Positions 41,206-51,955 of a stretch of DNA of 64,000 bases are shown here, one piece after another. The notes under the pieces are model-generated. The model searched no databases. It saw only the letters and a program-made list of their open reading frames with translations, and had not been told where the DNA came from. Both the position numbers and the translations under genes were made by a program. Source of the stretch: Myxococcales bacterium (GTDB taxonomy: Bacteria > Myxococcota_A > Polyangia > Palsa-1104 > JAEUJZ01); NCBI GenBank assembly GCA_016794365.1, contig JAEUKB010000041.1, forward strand, positions 62,001 through 126,000. Reading direction: 5' to 3'. Each line of letters starts with the position of its first letter. Within the stretch, counting starts at the first letter, position 1.

Positions 41206-44200
41206 ATGCAGAAGGCACCGCGCTGTGGTCGTTTTTGCGTGTCGCGAGCTTCGCTTTTTTTGCTGATCGTCGGCTCGACGCTCGGCTGTGACATCGACAT
41301 TGGGACGCGCGTGCCGCTGCCGTCGCAGTCGCTCGGGCAAGCGGTCTATCGCGAGTCCTGTCAGCGCATCGCGTACACCGCGCAGCTGTCCGAAAAACAG
41401 GCAGGCAAGCGATCGGTTGTCGATGCCTCGGGTGTCAGCTTTGCCGCGATGTGTACCGACGGACAAGCCGTTCCCGAAGGTGCGCCTGTGGTGATGAACG
41501 CGGTCGCTGCGGTGCGTCCGAACCTCATCACTGCGATCGATCAGATGGTTCCGCCGACGCTGTACGACGACTTCGACCGAGCGCTGCGCGCGATGATGCC
41601 TGCGCTCGAAGGTCCCGAGCCCGAACAGACCGCGCTGTTGGCCGGACAGCAGCTTGTACAGCTTGCGCAGAGCGACGCGGCGATGGCTGCGATGGCTCGG
41701 CTGGGCAGTCGCGAAGGCTTCGTCCCGCGAGAGCGCTCCGGTGGTCTGCTGCGTGGCATCCTGGATACGCCGGGCCTGCATGACTCGCTGACCGCGATCT
41801 TGCCGATTGTCGCCGAGTCTTCCGTCGGAGCCGCTGATGCCCAAGGTCGCGCTGCGCTGTCGTCGCTGCTCCTCGCAGGTCAGCGAGAGCTGGCTGCGCT
41901 GGAAACCGTGCCCAGTCCGCAAGCGCCCGATCGAACCGTGAACCTGCTGCATCGCTGGCTGTTTACCGAATCGCCCGAGCTTGTGACGCTGCCCGCTCTT
42001 CAGTTCTATTACGCAGCGCGACGCGATCACCGAGGTCTGCCGCTGATTGTGCCCAAAAGTGGATCACTTCCTGCGCCCTATGTTGATCAAAACAAAGACG
42101 GATATGCCGATGTCGATGCGAACGGTCAATTTATAGATAGCGCTCGAAATCCAATTCCGTTTGTTACGCCGTTTGTCAGCACAAATTTATATCAAAAAGA
42201 TCTTGCGATTGCGCGGGATGGCTTCGGTCGCGCGCTCAGTGTGCCTGGTGGCGCGCCACTGTATGAATATCAAAACCTGGATGATACGGTGCTCGCTGCG
42301 CTGGTACGTGAAGCATCTGCTCTGCTCGATGAGCGACGCGATGTGCTGCGACTCGCTGAAGGAATGTCTGCGCTGCTTGGACCGCGTGTCTCTGCACAAA
42401 AAACCTACAAAAACGATACGCTGACCTATCAAGGATTTGACAAGTCACAGTCGCCGCTGCTTGACTTGATCTATGGTTATCTTCATATCTTGACCTATTC
42501 CGACGGAGCCACTTCAAACGGCACTGAGCTGCTACGACTTCTGCGCGCAGTCGAGCTTCTGCTGATCAATCAAGAGTCGGTTCTGGCACGAACCTTAGAT
42601 GCCACAGCCAAAGCCTTTGATGAAGCCAAGAAGCCAGACTATGCCAATGCAACGCTTGATGAAAGCTCGACGCTGTATGACGACTTGGCTCCGATCTTGG
42701 TTCGGCTGCTGCGCGATCCCGATTTGGTCAAAGATGTGCTGGCTTCACTGGCCGATCCAGCGACGGCTGATCTCGGTCAAATCATCGCACTGCTCGCGAC
42801 CGATTCCAGCCAGCTGTTTATGAATCAGAACCAGCTTGATACGCGCGGTCAGCCCGCTGACTTGACATCGGTAATTGGCACATTTGGCAAACCGGTCCAG
42901 CGCACACTGCCTGACTCTGATGTAGACAAAAATCCCGGCAATTCGCAAAACAATCGATCGATCTTACAGCGCGTGCTGCATCTGGTTCACGATGCCAATC
43001 AAGCCAAATTTTGCAACAAAGATGGCGCTTTCGTGAACATCAAGATCGTGGTTGATATCAAAGTTGCTGGACCGGCAAAGCCGTGTGCGCTGTTCCAGCT
43101 TGATGATCTTGCGCTGTATTATCTGCTATCCATGGCTGATGATTCGGTAAAAGCGCGTGATCCGTACATCAACTTTATCAATGCAATTGTCGATCCAGGA
43201 TTAAAGACCCAGGCGCAGATTGTCGATGGTCTTGGATTGCTTGATAATCTGGTTGGAATTCCTGGGTTTGGCAAATATCCAACACCTGCGATGCTGGCTC
43301 GTTTGCTGTTTACTGAGAATGCCAAGCGCGCGGATTTTTTCAAAACAACCTTGGATTTTGGTGACTGCAATCCTGCGCGACCTGGGACTTTGTGCTCGAA
43401 TCAGAACTTGTCCTGGCAGAAGTATTATGACGGTGCGCTGTTTGGCCTAGAAGCGGTGCATCCTCGCGATACAAATGGACAAATAAAGGCCAACGTAAAC
43501 TTCTACACAGCGTTTCGTCCGATTGTGAATGCGTTTGCCAAACACGATGAATGCATCCAGCGAGCGCAAAATGGAACGTGTCAAAAAACGCGCAATGCAG
43601 GCCAGATCCTGGTCGATTTCTTTTCGGTGCTGCATCGTCACTGGCCGACGGTAAAGTCTCAGTTTTTTGATGCGTCAGGCTATGAGCCGCAGCAAAAGCG
43701 CAGTGGTGCGTCGCGCTATGAGCCGCTGATTGCCAAGCTGTTGTCGTCGGGAGATCTGTTTTCATCGGTGCGTGCGCTTGGGCCGGTGCTGACGACGCTG
43801 CGCATCGATGATGGCTCGGGTCAGTCGGTCGCGACGGTGATTGCCAAGGTCGGACGCTGGCTGCTCGACCCAGAGCTTGCGCGGCTGGGCGGACCGCTTG
43901 TGTATCGCGACGGACGAACCAAGGCGCTGCGCGCAGACGGTAAGCCGACGTTTACAGCGACGAGCGATCCGGTGGTGCTGGATCTGATTTCTCCGTCGGT
44001 GGCGGGCACGGTGACGCCGTATGATCTGCTCGCGGACGCGTATCAGCACAAGCGCCGGATGTCGGTCCAAGATCCCGATCGGGTGGCCAAGTGGCAAGCC
44101 GGGGTGAGCGCGCTGTCGGATCTGTACCTGACGGCCCGAGCGGGTGGATCGCCGGGCAGTCCGCGCCTGGCTACGCCTCGGCTGCGACCGATTCTGCTCG

Positions 44201-44847
44201 CGACGCTGGATCTGCTGAAAAATCGCGTGTCCGCGCATGGAGCCGCGCAAGACACCCGCCTCTGGGTCCAAGACACGCTGTATCCCGATATCGAACGTGC
44301 GCTGACGGGACCACTTGGGGCCGCTTCGATCGATCTGATCGGTCAGGTGGCAGCGTCGCAGACGGCCAAGCCGAAGCTGTATCAGCTCTTGTCGTCGGTG
44401 CTCCGCGATCCGGGCAGCAGCAGTCCCGATGCGCCGCGCTTTGCCGCGCTCTTGTATGCGCTGAGCGATGGGCTGTGGCTGCTCGCCGCTGATGCCGAGC
44501 TGGTGCCGATTGCACAGCCGCTGTCGGGGCTGCTCGCGCCGGACATTGGACTGGGTCTGATCTCGATCCTGCGTCGCGGACTTCCGACCGATGAAAAGCA
44601 AGTCCTGCTCCGGGTAGGACAAAATGCGCTTCGTCCCGACGGAAGCGGTCGTCATCCGGCGTTTTACCTGGGCGATGCAGTGTCCGAGATCAATCGCAGC
44701 GATGCCGGACAGCCGGGACGACTGGGCGATCGCTATTCCGCAGCCGATCAGCGCGCGCTGTGGTCCACGATCGGGACGTTCCTGTCCGATGAAAGACGCG
44801 GTGCCCGGCGACTGCTCCACGTCATCAGCACTCGTCACGGCAACTGA
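41206..44847 (+). CDS. Large hypothetical lipoprotein (1213 aa)
   Basis: Signal peptide with lipobox LGC (SLFLLIVGSTLGCDID), so probably an outer-membrane lipoprotein. Otherwise unknown. The chain is mainly helical with repeated LLxLL-type helices and short conserved-looking motifs: DQNKDGYADVDANGQFID (a dockerin/calcium-like DxNxDGxxD loop near residue 290), and Cys pairs in the centre (CNPARPGTLC, CIQRAQNGTC). The region 42050-43690 has visibly lower GC and AT-rich codons than both ends, although the frame is continuous. Start 41206 gives a complete signal peptide; 41158 would not. A YHYH lipoprotein follows. Confidence 0.8.
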   Translation: MQKAPRCGRFCVSRASLFLLIVGSTLGCDIDIGTRVPLPSQSLGQAVYRESCQRIAYTAQLSEKQAGKRSVVDASGVSFAAMCTDGQAVPEGAPVVMNAVAAVRPNLITAIDQMVPPTLYDDFDRALRAMMPALEGPEPEQTALLAGQQLVQLAQSDAAMAAMARLGSREGFVPRERSGGLLRGILDTPGLHDSLTAILPIVAESSVGAADAQGRAALSSLLLAGQRELAALETVPSPQAPDRTVNLLHRWLFTESPELVTLPALQFYYAARRDHRGLPLIVPKSGSLPAPYVDQNKDGYADVDANGQFIDSARNPIPFVTPFVSTNLYQKDLAIARDGFGRALSVPGGAPLYEYQNLDDTVLAALVREASALLDERRDVLRLAEGMSALLGPRVSAQKTYKNDTLTYQGFDKSQSPLLDLIYGYLHILTYSDGATSNGTELLRLLRAVELLLINQESVLARTLDATAKAFDEAKKPDYANATLDESSTLYDDLAPILVRLLRDPDLVKDVLASLADPATADLGQIIALLATDSSQLFMNQNQLDTRGQPADLTSVIGTFGKPVQRTLPDSDVDKNPGNSQNNRSILQRVLHLVHDANQAKFCNKDGAFVNIKIVVDIKVAGPAKPCALFQLDDLALYYLLSMADDSVKARDPYINFINAIVDPGLKTQAQIVDGLGLLDNLVGIPGFGKYPTPAMLARLLFTENAKRADFFKTTLDFGDCNPARPGTLCSNQNLSWQKYYDGALFGLEAVHPRDTNGQIKANVNFYTAFRPIVNAFAKHDECIQRAQNGTCQKTRNAGQILVDFFSVLHRHWPTVKSQFFDASGYEPQQKRSGASRYEPLIAKLLSSGDLFSSVRALGPVLTTLRIDDGSGQSVATVIAKVGRWLLDPELARLGGPLVYRDGRTKALRADGKPTFTATSDPVVLDLISPSVAGTVTPYDLLADAYQHKRRMSVQDPDRVAKWQAGVSALSDLYLTARAGGSPGSPRLATPRLRPILLATLDLLKNRVSAHGAAQDTRLWVQDTLYPDIERALTGPLGAASIDLIGQVAASQTAKPKLYQLLSSVLRDPGSSSPDAPRFAALLYALSDGLWLLAADAELVPIAQPLSGLLAPDIGLGLISILRRGLPTDEKQVLLRVGQNALRPDGSGRHPAFYLGDAVSEINRSDAGQPGRLGDRYSAADQRALWSTIGTFLSDERRGARRLLHVISTRHGN

Positions 44848-44937
44848 TGCCCAAGTCCGTGCTCTCATGGGTCAGAGCGCAAAGAAGCACTGCTTCTTCC
44901 CAGCGTGCGTCGCACTGGCGCACAGAAAGGCCCGGAC

Positions 44938-45807
44938 ATGAACGCATACACCCACATCGCCCTATTGGCTGCCCCGCTTTGGCTCATCGCTGGCTGTGAC
45001 GCAAGCACCGGAGGCACCGACAGCGGACAGTGTCAGCTCACCAGCGCAACCACCGCGACGGCCAAGGTCTCACCGAGCGGCTGTGCGATCCTCAGCCGAG
45101 ACACCAGCGCCTGCGACGCCGAGCGCAAGGCTGCAGGCTTTTCCGGCTTTTGGCTGAAGTTTTCCTGTCGCGTCAAGCTCGCGAAGACCAGCGGCGCGAC
45201 CCCGTACATCCAAGCGACCGCCGACGGACTGCCCGACTACAAGAGCAACTACTTTGCGACCAGCGATCCTTGCTACGACCCAAGCCAAGCGAGCGGTCAC
45301 GTCCACAACCCGAACTCGATCGCCAGCAAGAGCTACGTCGTGCAGTTCCCACAGACCCCGAGCGGCACGTCACAGCCCATGACCGGCGCGGTGGTCGGTC
45401 TGTCGATCAACGGAGTGCCGGTGTTTGGCAACTTCGCCGCACCGGGCGACGACATCTTCCGCGAGGCGATGACCTTTGATACCTGCGGCGCACACCCAAC
45501 GCCGACGAGCGCCTATCACTATCACTCGGAGCCGTATTCGATTTCCTACGACGACGCAAACTTCATCGGCGTGATGCGCGACGGCTCACCGATTTATGGT
45601 CGTCGCGATCCCGACGGCTCGCTGCCCACGCTCGACACGACCGGCGGACACACTGGCGTCACCGTCGATAGCCCGAGCGCTCCGATCTATCACTATCACG
45701 TCAACGAGCAGACCAGCACCACCGCTGGCACCGCCGGACAGAAGCAGTGGTTTTTGACCAAAGGCAGCTATCACAGCACGCCCGCGCCCTGCTCGACCTG
45801 TATGTAA
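44938..45807 (+). CDS. YHYH-domain lipoprotein
   Basis: 289 residues. Lipobox IAGC (Cys20). The family hallmark Tyr-His-Tyr-His occurs twice: SAYHYHSEP and PIYHYHVNE, within a domain containing GLSINGVPVFGNFAAPGDDIFREAMTFDTCGAHP and GVMRDGSPIYGRRDPDGS. The clustered His residues could bind metal; the family is uncharacterised. C-terminus ends Cys-Ser-Thr-Cys-Met. It follows the large lipoprotein after 90 bp and may share transcription. Confidence 0.9.
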   Translation: MNAYTHIALLAAPLWLIAGCDASTGGTDSGQCQLTSATTATAKVSPSGCAILSRDTSACDAERKAAGFSGFWLKFSCRVKLAKTSGATPYIQATADGLPDYKSNYFATSDPCYDPSQASGHVHNPNSIASKSYVVQFPQTPSGTSQPMTGAVVGLSINGVPVFGNFAAPGDDIFREAMTFDTCGAHPTPTSAYHYHSEPYSISYDDANFIGVMRDGSPIYGRRDPDGSLPTLDTTGGHTGVTVDSPSAPIYHYHVNEQTSTTAGTAGQKQWFLTKGSYHSTPAPCSTCM

Positions 45808-45906
45808 GCGCACAGCGTCCCGTGTGAGCGCACGTTCCGGGTTGTGGTCGATGATGAAGTCGCGCAAATCAGAACGCCCATTCGGTTACTCTCTGCTATC
45901 CAAGCC

Positions 45907-47235
<1,329 letters not shown>

Positions 47236-47376
47236 ATCGCTTCCACCGTACAGACTGACCCGATCCGCGCACCGTCTGCTTCAGCTTGGACAGCCAATTG
47301 ACACAGCTTTGCGACGTTGCGAGCATGGCGCGCATCTCACAACGACCCACAACCACTCGGAAGGAGCGTCTTTACC

Positions 47377-47847
47377 ATGGCTCAAGTCTCGCAAAAGGCC
47401 CCAAACTTCACCCTCATCGACAGCGCCCGTAAGCAAGTCTCGCTGTCGGACTTCGCGGGCAAGACCGTCGTGCTGGTGTTCATCCCGGCGGCCTTTACCG
47501 GCGTCTGCACCAAAGAGCTGTGCAGCTTCCGCGACTCGATCGCCGCGTTCAACGATGTCGGTGCCACCGTGCTGGCCATCGACGTGGATGCGCCGTTTAC
47601 CAACGCAGCGTTCGCTGAAAAGAACGGCCTGAACTTCCCGATCCTGTCCGACTACGATCGCAAGGCCGTCCGCGCCTTTGACATCGCGCACGACGACTTC
47701 GCGGGAATGGTCGGCTACACCGCAGCCAAGCGCTCGGTGTTCGTCGTCGATGGCGAAGGCGTGATCCGCTACGCGTGGGTCGCTCCAAACCCCGGCGTCG
47801 AGCCAAACTACGACGAGGTCAAAGCCGCCGTCGCTGCCCTTCGCTAG
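47377..47847 (+). CDS. Peroxiredoxin (AhpC/TSA, AhpE/BCP-like)
   Basis: 156 residues. Reduces peroxides via peroxidatic Cys44 in PAAFTGVC (Pro-x3-Thr-x2-Cys), with Cys49 five residues later as possible resolving Cys. Other motifs: APNFTLIDSARKQVSLSDFAGKTVVLVF and SVFVVDGEGVIRYAWV. ATG 47377 has AAGGAG upstream. A TTGACA at 47298 could be a -35 element, but no good -10 follows. Its stop overlaps that of the convergent kinase at CTAG. Confidence 0.94.
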   Translation: MAQVSQKAPNFTLIDSARKQVSLSDFAGKTVVLVFIPAAFTGVCTKELCSFRDSIAAFNDVGATVLAIDVDAPFTNAAFAEKNGLNFPILSDYDRKAVRAFDIAHDDFAGMVGYTAAKRSVFVVDGEGVIRYAWVAPNPGVEPNYDEVKAAVAALR

Positions 47848-50800
47848 CTCTCGGGAGGCTCTTCGCTCGGCAACAGCTCTTCCCCGAGCTGGGTCTGACA
47901 GAGCTGTCGCAGCCGCCGATGGAGCGGCAAGCACTCGATCAGCAAGCGCCGACGCTCTGGGCTGTCGGCCTGATCCAGCAACCGACGCATCAAAAAGACC
48001 GCGCGACGCAGAGACAGAAGCCCTTTGGGCTCGTCTCCCAGCGCAAGCTGCACTTCACCGTGGACCAGCCACGCGCCCGGTGCGTACGGACCGCCTTCAT
48101 CGATCAGCGTCAGCGCAGAAACCGCCAGCTCTGCTGCCACCGCCGCTTCCCGAACCCGTCCAAGCTGAAGCAGCGCAAACGCCTGACACGAGCTGGGCGA
48201 CGACACAATCGCAGGCAGCATCTGAAGAACCTCGGTGGTTTCCGCAAACTTCGCCGCCGCTGCTTCCCACTCTTGTGACAACAGATGGCTCACGCCCAAG
48301 ATCGTCAGCGCTTGTCCGCGCCGAATCTGGTCTTCGCCCGAGCCCGCGATGATCGATCGCAGCCGATCGCGAATTTCGTGCTGTGAGCTGCCCGCGCTCG
48401 TCAGGATGTGACCGCCACACTGCACGATGTCGGCGGCATAGCGCAGGTGCGGATCGCCGAGCTGCGCCCCGTGCTCGACGGCGATTGCCGCCAGTCGCAG
48501 CGCTTCGGGTCCGTTGCCCAGGCTGATCTCATTGAGCGCGGCATCCAAGATCACCATCGTCGCAATCCGCTTCTGACCAAAGCGCAGATAGGTCTCGCTG
48601 GCCGATACAAGCAGCGCCTGCGCCGAATACAGCCGCTCGGTGAGCTGCATTTCGACCGCTGCCTCGGCCCGCTGCCAGCCCGCGTGATACAGCGGCCACT
48701 GCGGATCGCCTTCGAGCATGTCGCAGACCGCGCGCATCTGCGTGAGCGTCTGCTGGGCTTTGTCGCGCATCGCCAAAAACGCATAGAGCTGACCGATCAT
48801 CGACGCAAACTCTTGGAAGTACCACGCAGCGTCGGGCTGCGGCAGCTTGCCGTCGAAGTCGCGCAGGATCTCCATCACCACGTCCATCCGTCCCGACAGC
48901 GTCGCAGCACCCAAGATCCCAAGCAGCGACCAGTAATAGATGCGACTTCCCGGCGCTGACAGCGAGATCGCCTCTCGCGAGCGCTCAAACGCATCGGTCA
49001 AGCGATTGCTAAACAGACAGATCTGACCTTGCAGACAGCGCACCGCACCGAGCGCTTCGCCCGTGGCCCCACAGTGTAGCGCAGCCTCGCACATCTGCTC
49101 GGTTCGATCATGTCCGCCGCGCTTCCAAAAGTCCGTCGCGGCCAAGATGTAGTGATCGATCGCGCGGGTCTTGTCGGCTCCCAGCTCGAAGTGATGCGCG
49201 AGCACGGCGTGATCTTGCTCTCCGATGTGCAGCAGAAACTCGGCGCACAAGCGATGACCCAGCTTGCGATCTTCGTCGGTGAGCAGGCTGTACGCAGCTT
49301 CCCGTAGCAGCGAGTGACGAATGCTGTATTCGACTTCGCCCAGGTAGCGACTGTCGCGGTGGCGCTCGATGATCTCGGCGTCGTGTAGCTCACGCAGGAC
49401 TTGATCGATCAGCTCGACTTCAGCGCTCTGGCTGCCATGTCCCAGCAGCGACTGCACACCGCCGCGATAAAACGTATCGCCAAAGATGCTGGCAATTCGC
49501 AGCACGCGTCGCTGTTCGGTCCCCAATCGGCCAATCCGCGCCTGGAGCATCGCGAGCACCGTATCGGGAAGCTGCTCGGTCTTTCCTTCGGCGAAGGCAC
49601 GAATCAGCTCTTCCAGATACAGCGCGTTGCCTGCCGCTTGCTCCACGATGCGCTGGATCGACGAAGAGGGCACTTTGCTGCCCAGGATGTTCTGTACCAA
49701 GCGCTCGCTGGCCCGCTTGCCGAGCCCGCCGAGATACAGCTCTTGCAGCCCACGATCCTTGCCGAGCTTGGGCAGACGACTCTCGAACTCGGGACGCGCC
49801 AGCGCCAGCACCATAAACGGCGAGTCAGGCAGCGTCCGCAGCGCCACTTCGGTTAGCTCAATGCTCTGCGGATCGCCCCACTGAAGGTCTTCGAGCACCA
49901 GCACAACCGGCTGCTGCCCACACAGACCGCGCAAAAAGTCGCTCACTGCCAGCGAGCACTGCTCAAACAAAAGCCGCGCATCCAGCCGCGCCGCATGCAG
50001 CGGAGGATACTTATCGACCGACGGCGAAAGTCCAGCCAGCTCGGCCAAAAACACCGTCACCCGCATCACATCCTGCGGCGGCAGCACCGCTTGGACACGC
50101 TCTTGCAGCCGCACAAACGCTTGCTCTTTGGACGCACCGTCGAGCCGACCGCTCAGCCCGCGCAGCACCGCTGACCACAGACCGTACGGCGAGCCCGGAT
50201 TCATCGCATCACAGCGTCCGAACAGCACCGTCACTTGCGTGCCAGCTCCCGCCGTTCGGCGCAGAAACTCGTGCCGCAGCCGCGACTTGCCCATGCCCGC
50301 CGGAGCCACCACCAGCGCCACCCGAGGCGTCGATTCCTCGATACACGTCGTCAGCACCGCCGACAGCGCCAAAAGCTCTTGCTCGCGACCGACACACGGC
50401 GTTGGCTTTCCAAGCAGCTTGCGCGACTCATCGATCGACAGCCGCTCACCGAGCAGCGCGGAGGCATGCACATGCAGCCGAACCACTTCAAACCGACTGT
50501 CGAGCAGCCCCGCCGTCAGCTCATCCAGCAGCACCGAGTGCCGTCCGCCGCCCGTGGTTCGCTGACGAAGGAGCAGCGCCGCTCGCTCGACCGCTTCCCC
50601 GACCGGAAGATCCCCAGCCAGCATGCCTTTTCCCGTCGCAATCGCGATGACCGCTTCGCCCCAGCGCTCGTGAATCAGCAGCGCCGCACGCGCCGATCGT
50701 CCCGCCAGATCCGTCGCTGCGCCCGATCCAAGCTGATGCAGCGTACCCAAAAGCGATCCGTCCGCCAGCTGTTCCAGCACCAGTCCCGACGGAGAAAGCT

Positions 50801-51812
50801 GCGTACGAAGCAGATCGAGACGCGCTTTTTGCACCGCATCATCGGCCTGCGCCAGCGTATCGATCGACGAAACCTCCGACACATCGCTCACGAGGAGCAC
50901 GCTCACCAGCTGCTGCTCAATCGCACGAATCGACGGCGACAGCACCGAGCGATCCGACGACGGACCTTGCATCGTTGGCAGCTCCGGCAGCGCCAGCAGC
51001 TCGGACAGCACCGCTCCAGCATTGGGCAGTCGCTGCGTCGGATCTTTGTGCAGCATCCGCTGAAGAAGCTGCTCCAGCGCCGGTGGCAGCTCGGGTCGAA
51101 GCGAACGCAGCGGCGGAGCGTCCTCGAACAGGATCTTGGCCAGCACCGCTGCAACGTGGGCCGCGACAAACGGCGGCGCGCCGGTCAGACACTCGTGAAA
51201 GACACAGCCGAGCGAAAAGATGTCCGCCGACAGCGTAAGCTGCGACTGACCTCGCGCTTGCTCGGGTGCCATGTATTCGGGCGTACCAACGATCGCGCCG
51301 GTCCGCGTCATCGCCGCCGAGTGCCGTCCAAACCCGCGCCTGGCAATGCCAAAGTCGAGCAGCACCGCCTTGCCCGGCTCCCCATCCACCAAAAACAGGT
51401 TGCTTGGCTTGATATCACGGTGAACGACGCCCCGCTGGTGTGCGACGGACAGTGCTTCGGCCACGCGCCGCGCCAGCTGGAGTGTTTCTTTTAGGTTCAG
51501 CCCGCCGTGACGAAGCCGCTCGGCCAGATCGTGTCCCGACAGCCACTGCATCGCCAAAAAGGGACTGCCTCCGTCGAGATGTCCGTGCGAGACATAACCG
51601 ACAATGCCCGGATGAGACAGCTCCGCCAGCAGCAGCGCCTCACGCGCAAACCGCGCTTTGTCCGCTCCGTCGAACAGGACTTTGAGAGCGACCGGCTGCT
51701 CCGTCCATCTGTCAAAGACGCGATAGACCGCGCCCATTCCCCCGCTGCCCGCTAGCCGCTCGACTTCGAACCGCTCTGCGACCACGCTACCGGGCGTTAG
51801 CTCTTGTAGCAT
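47844..51812 (-). CDS. Ser/Thr kinase fused to cyclase-like region, AAA ATPase and TPR
   Basis: 1322 residues. Kinase (15-275): AGSGGMGAVY, Lys44, HRDIKPSN (131-138), DFGIAR (153-158), GTPEYMAPEQ. Residues about 300-450 resemble a degenerate class III cyclase fold (VSVLLVSDVSEV, AIATGKGMLAGDLPVGEAVERAALLL, VLLDELTAGLL). Then an AAA_16/STAND ATPase: CVGREQELLAL, Walker A APAGMGKS (503-510), Walker B VVLVLEDLQW near 645. The C-terminal 500 residues are helical repeats (TPR). This kinase-ATPase-TPR plan is frequent in myxobacteria. All kinase residues look intact. Effector targets unknown. Confidence 0.92.
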   Translation of the reverse strand: MLQELTPGSVVAERFEVERLAGSGGMGAVYRVFDRWTEQPVALKVLFDGADKARFAREALLLAELSHPGIVGYVSHGHLDGGSPFLAMQWLSGHDLAERLRHGGLNLKETLQLARRVAEALSVAHQRGVVHRDIKPSNLFLVDGEPGKAVLLDFGIARRGFGRHSAAMTRTGAIVGTPEYMAPEQARGQSQLTLSADIFSLGCVFHECLTGAPPFVAAHVAAVLAKILFEDAPPLRSLRPELPPALEQLLQRMLHKDPTQRLPNAGAVLSELLALPELPTMQGPSSDRSVLSPSIRAIEQQLVSVLLVSDVSEVSSIDTLAQADDAVQKARLDLLRTQLSPSGLVLEQLADGSLLGTLHQLGSGAATDLAGRSARAALLIHERWGEAVIAIATGKGMLAGDLPVGEAVERAALLLRQRTTGGGRHSVLLDELTAGLLDSRFEVVRLHVHASALLGERLSIDESRKLLGKPTPCVGREQELLALSAVLTTCIEESTPRVALVVAPAGMGKSRLRHEFLRRTAGAGTQVTVLFGRCDAMNPGSPYGLWSAVLRGLSGRLDGASKEQAFVRLQERVQAVLPPQDVMRVTVFLAELAGLSPSVDKYPPLHAARLDARLLFEQCSLAVSDFLRGLCGQQPVVLVLEDLQWGDPQSIELTEVALRTLPDSPFMVLALARPEFESRLPKLGKDRGLQELYLGGLGKRASERLVQNILGSKVPSSSIQRIVEQAAGNALYLEELIRAFAEGKTEQLPDTVLAMLQARIGRLGTEQRRVLRIASIFGDTFYRGGVQSLLGHGSQSAEVELIDQVLRELHDAEIIERHRDSRYLGEVEYSIRHSLLREAAYSLLTDEDRKLGHRLCAEFLLHIGEQDHAVLAHHFELGADKTRAIDHYILAATDFWKRGGHDRTEQMCEAALHCGATGEALGAVRCLQGQICLFSNRLTDAFERSREAISLSAPGSRIYYWSLLGILGAATLSGRMDVVMEILRDFDGKLPQPDAAWYFQEFASMIGQLYAFLAMRDKAQQTLTQMRAVCDMLEGDPQWPLYHAGWQRAEAAVEMQLTERLYSAQALLVSASETYLRFGQKRIATMVILDAALNEISLGNGPEALRLAAIAVEHGAQLGDPHLRYAADIVQCGGHILTSAGSSQHEIRDRLRSIIAGSGEDQIRRGQALTILGVSHLLSQEWEAAAAKFAETTEVLQMLPAIVSSPSSCQAFALLQLGRVREAAVAAELAVSALTLIDEGGPYAPGAWLVHGEVQLALGDEPKGLLSLRRAVFLMRRLLDQADSPERRRLLIECLPLHRRLRQLCQTQLGEELLPSEEPPES

Positions 51813-51955
51813 TTAGCGATTTTAGGGTCGGGCGGCACAGGACTCTAGGCGCTTGTTCAAACGGACATATCCCACAGGGACGGATGCCGAACAAAACCAG
51901 CAGGTTGGCGTGCGAAACGAACGTGCGCAGCAGCGAAAAAGTGTCGAACTGTGCG

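Noticed and set aside
47298..47326. Sigma-70 promoter for the peroxiredoxin gene
   Set aside because: TTGACA is present but the -10 position reads GAGCAT, too weak to call.
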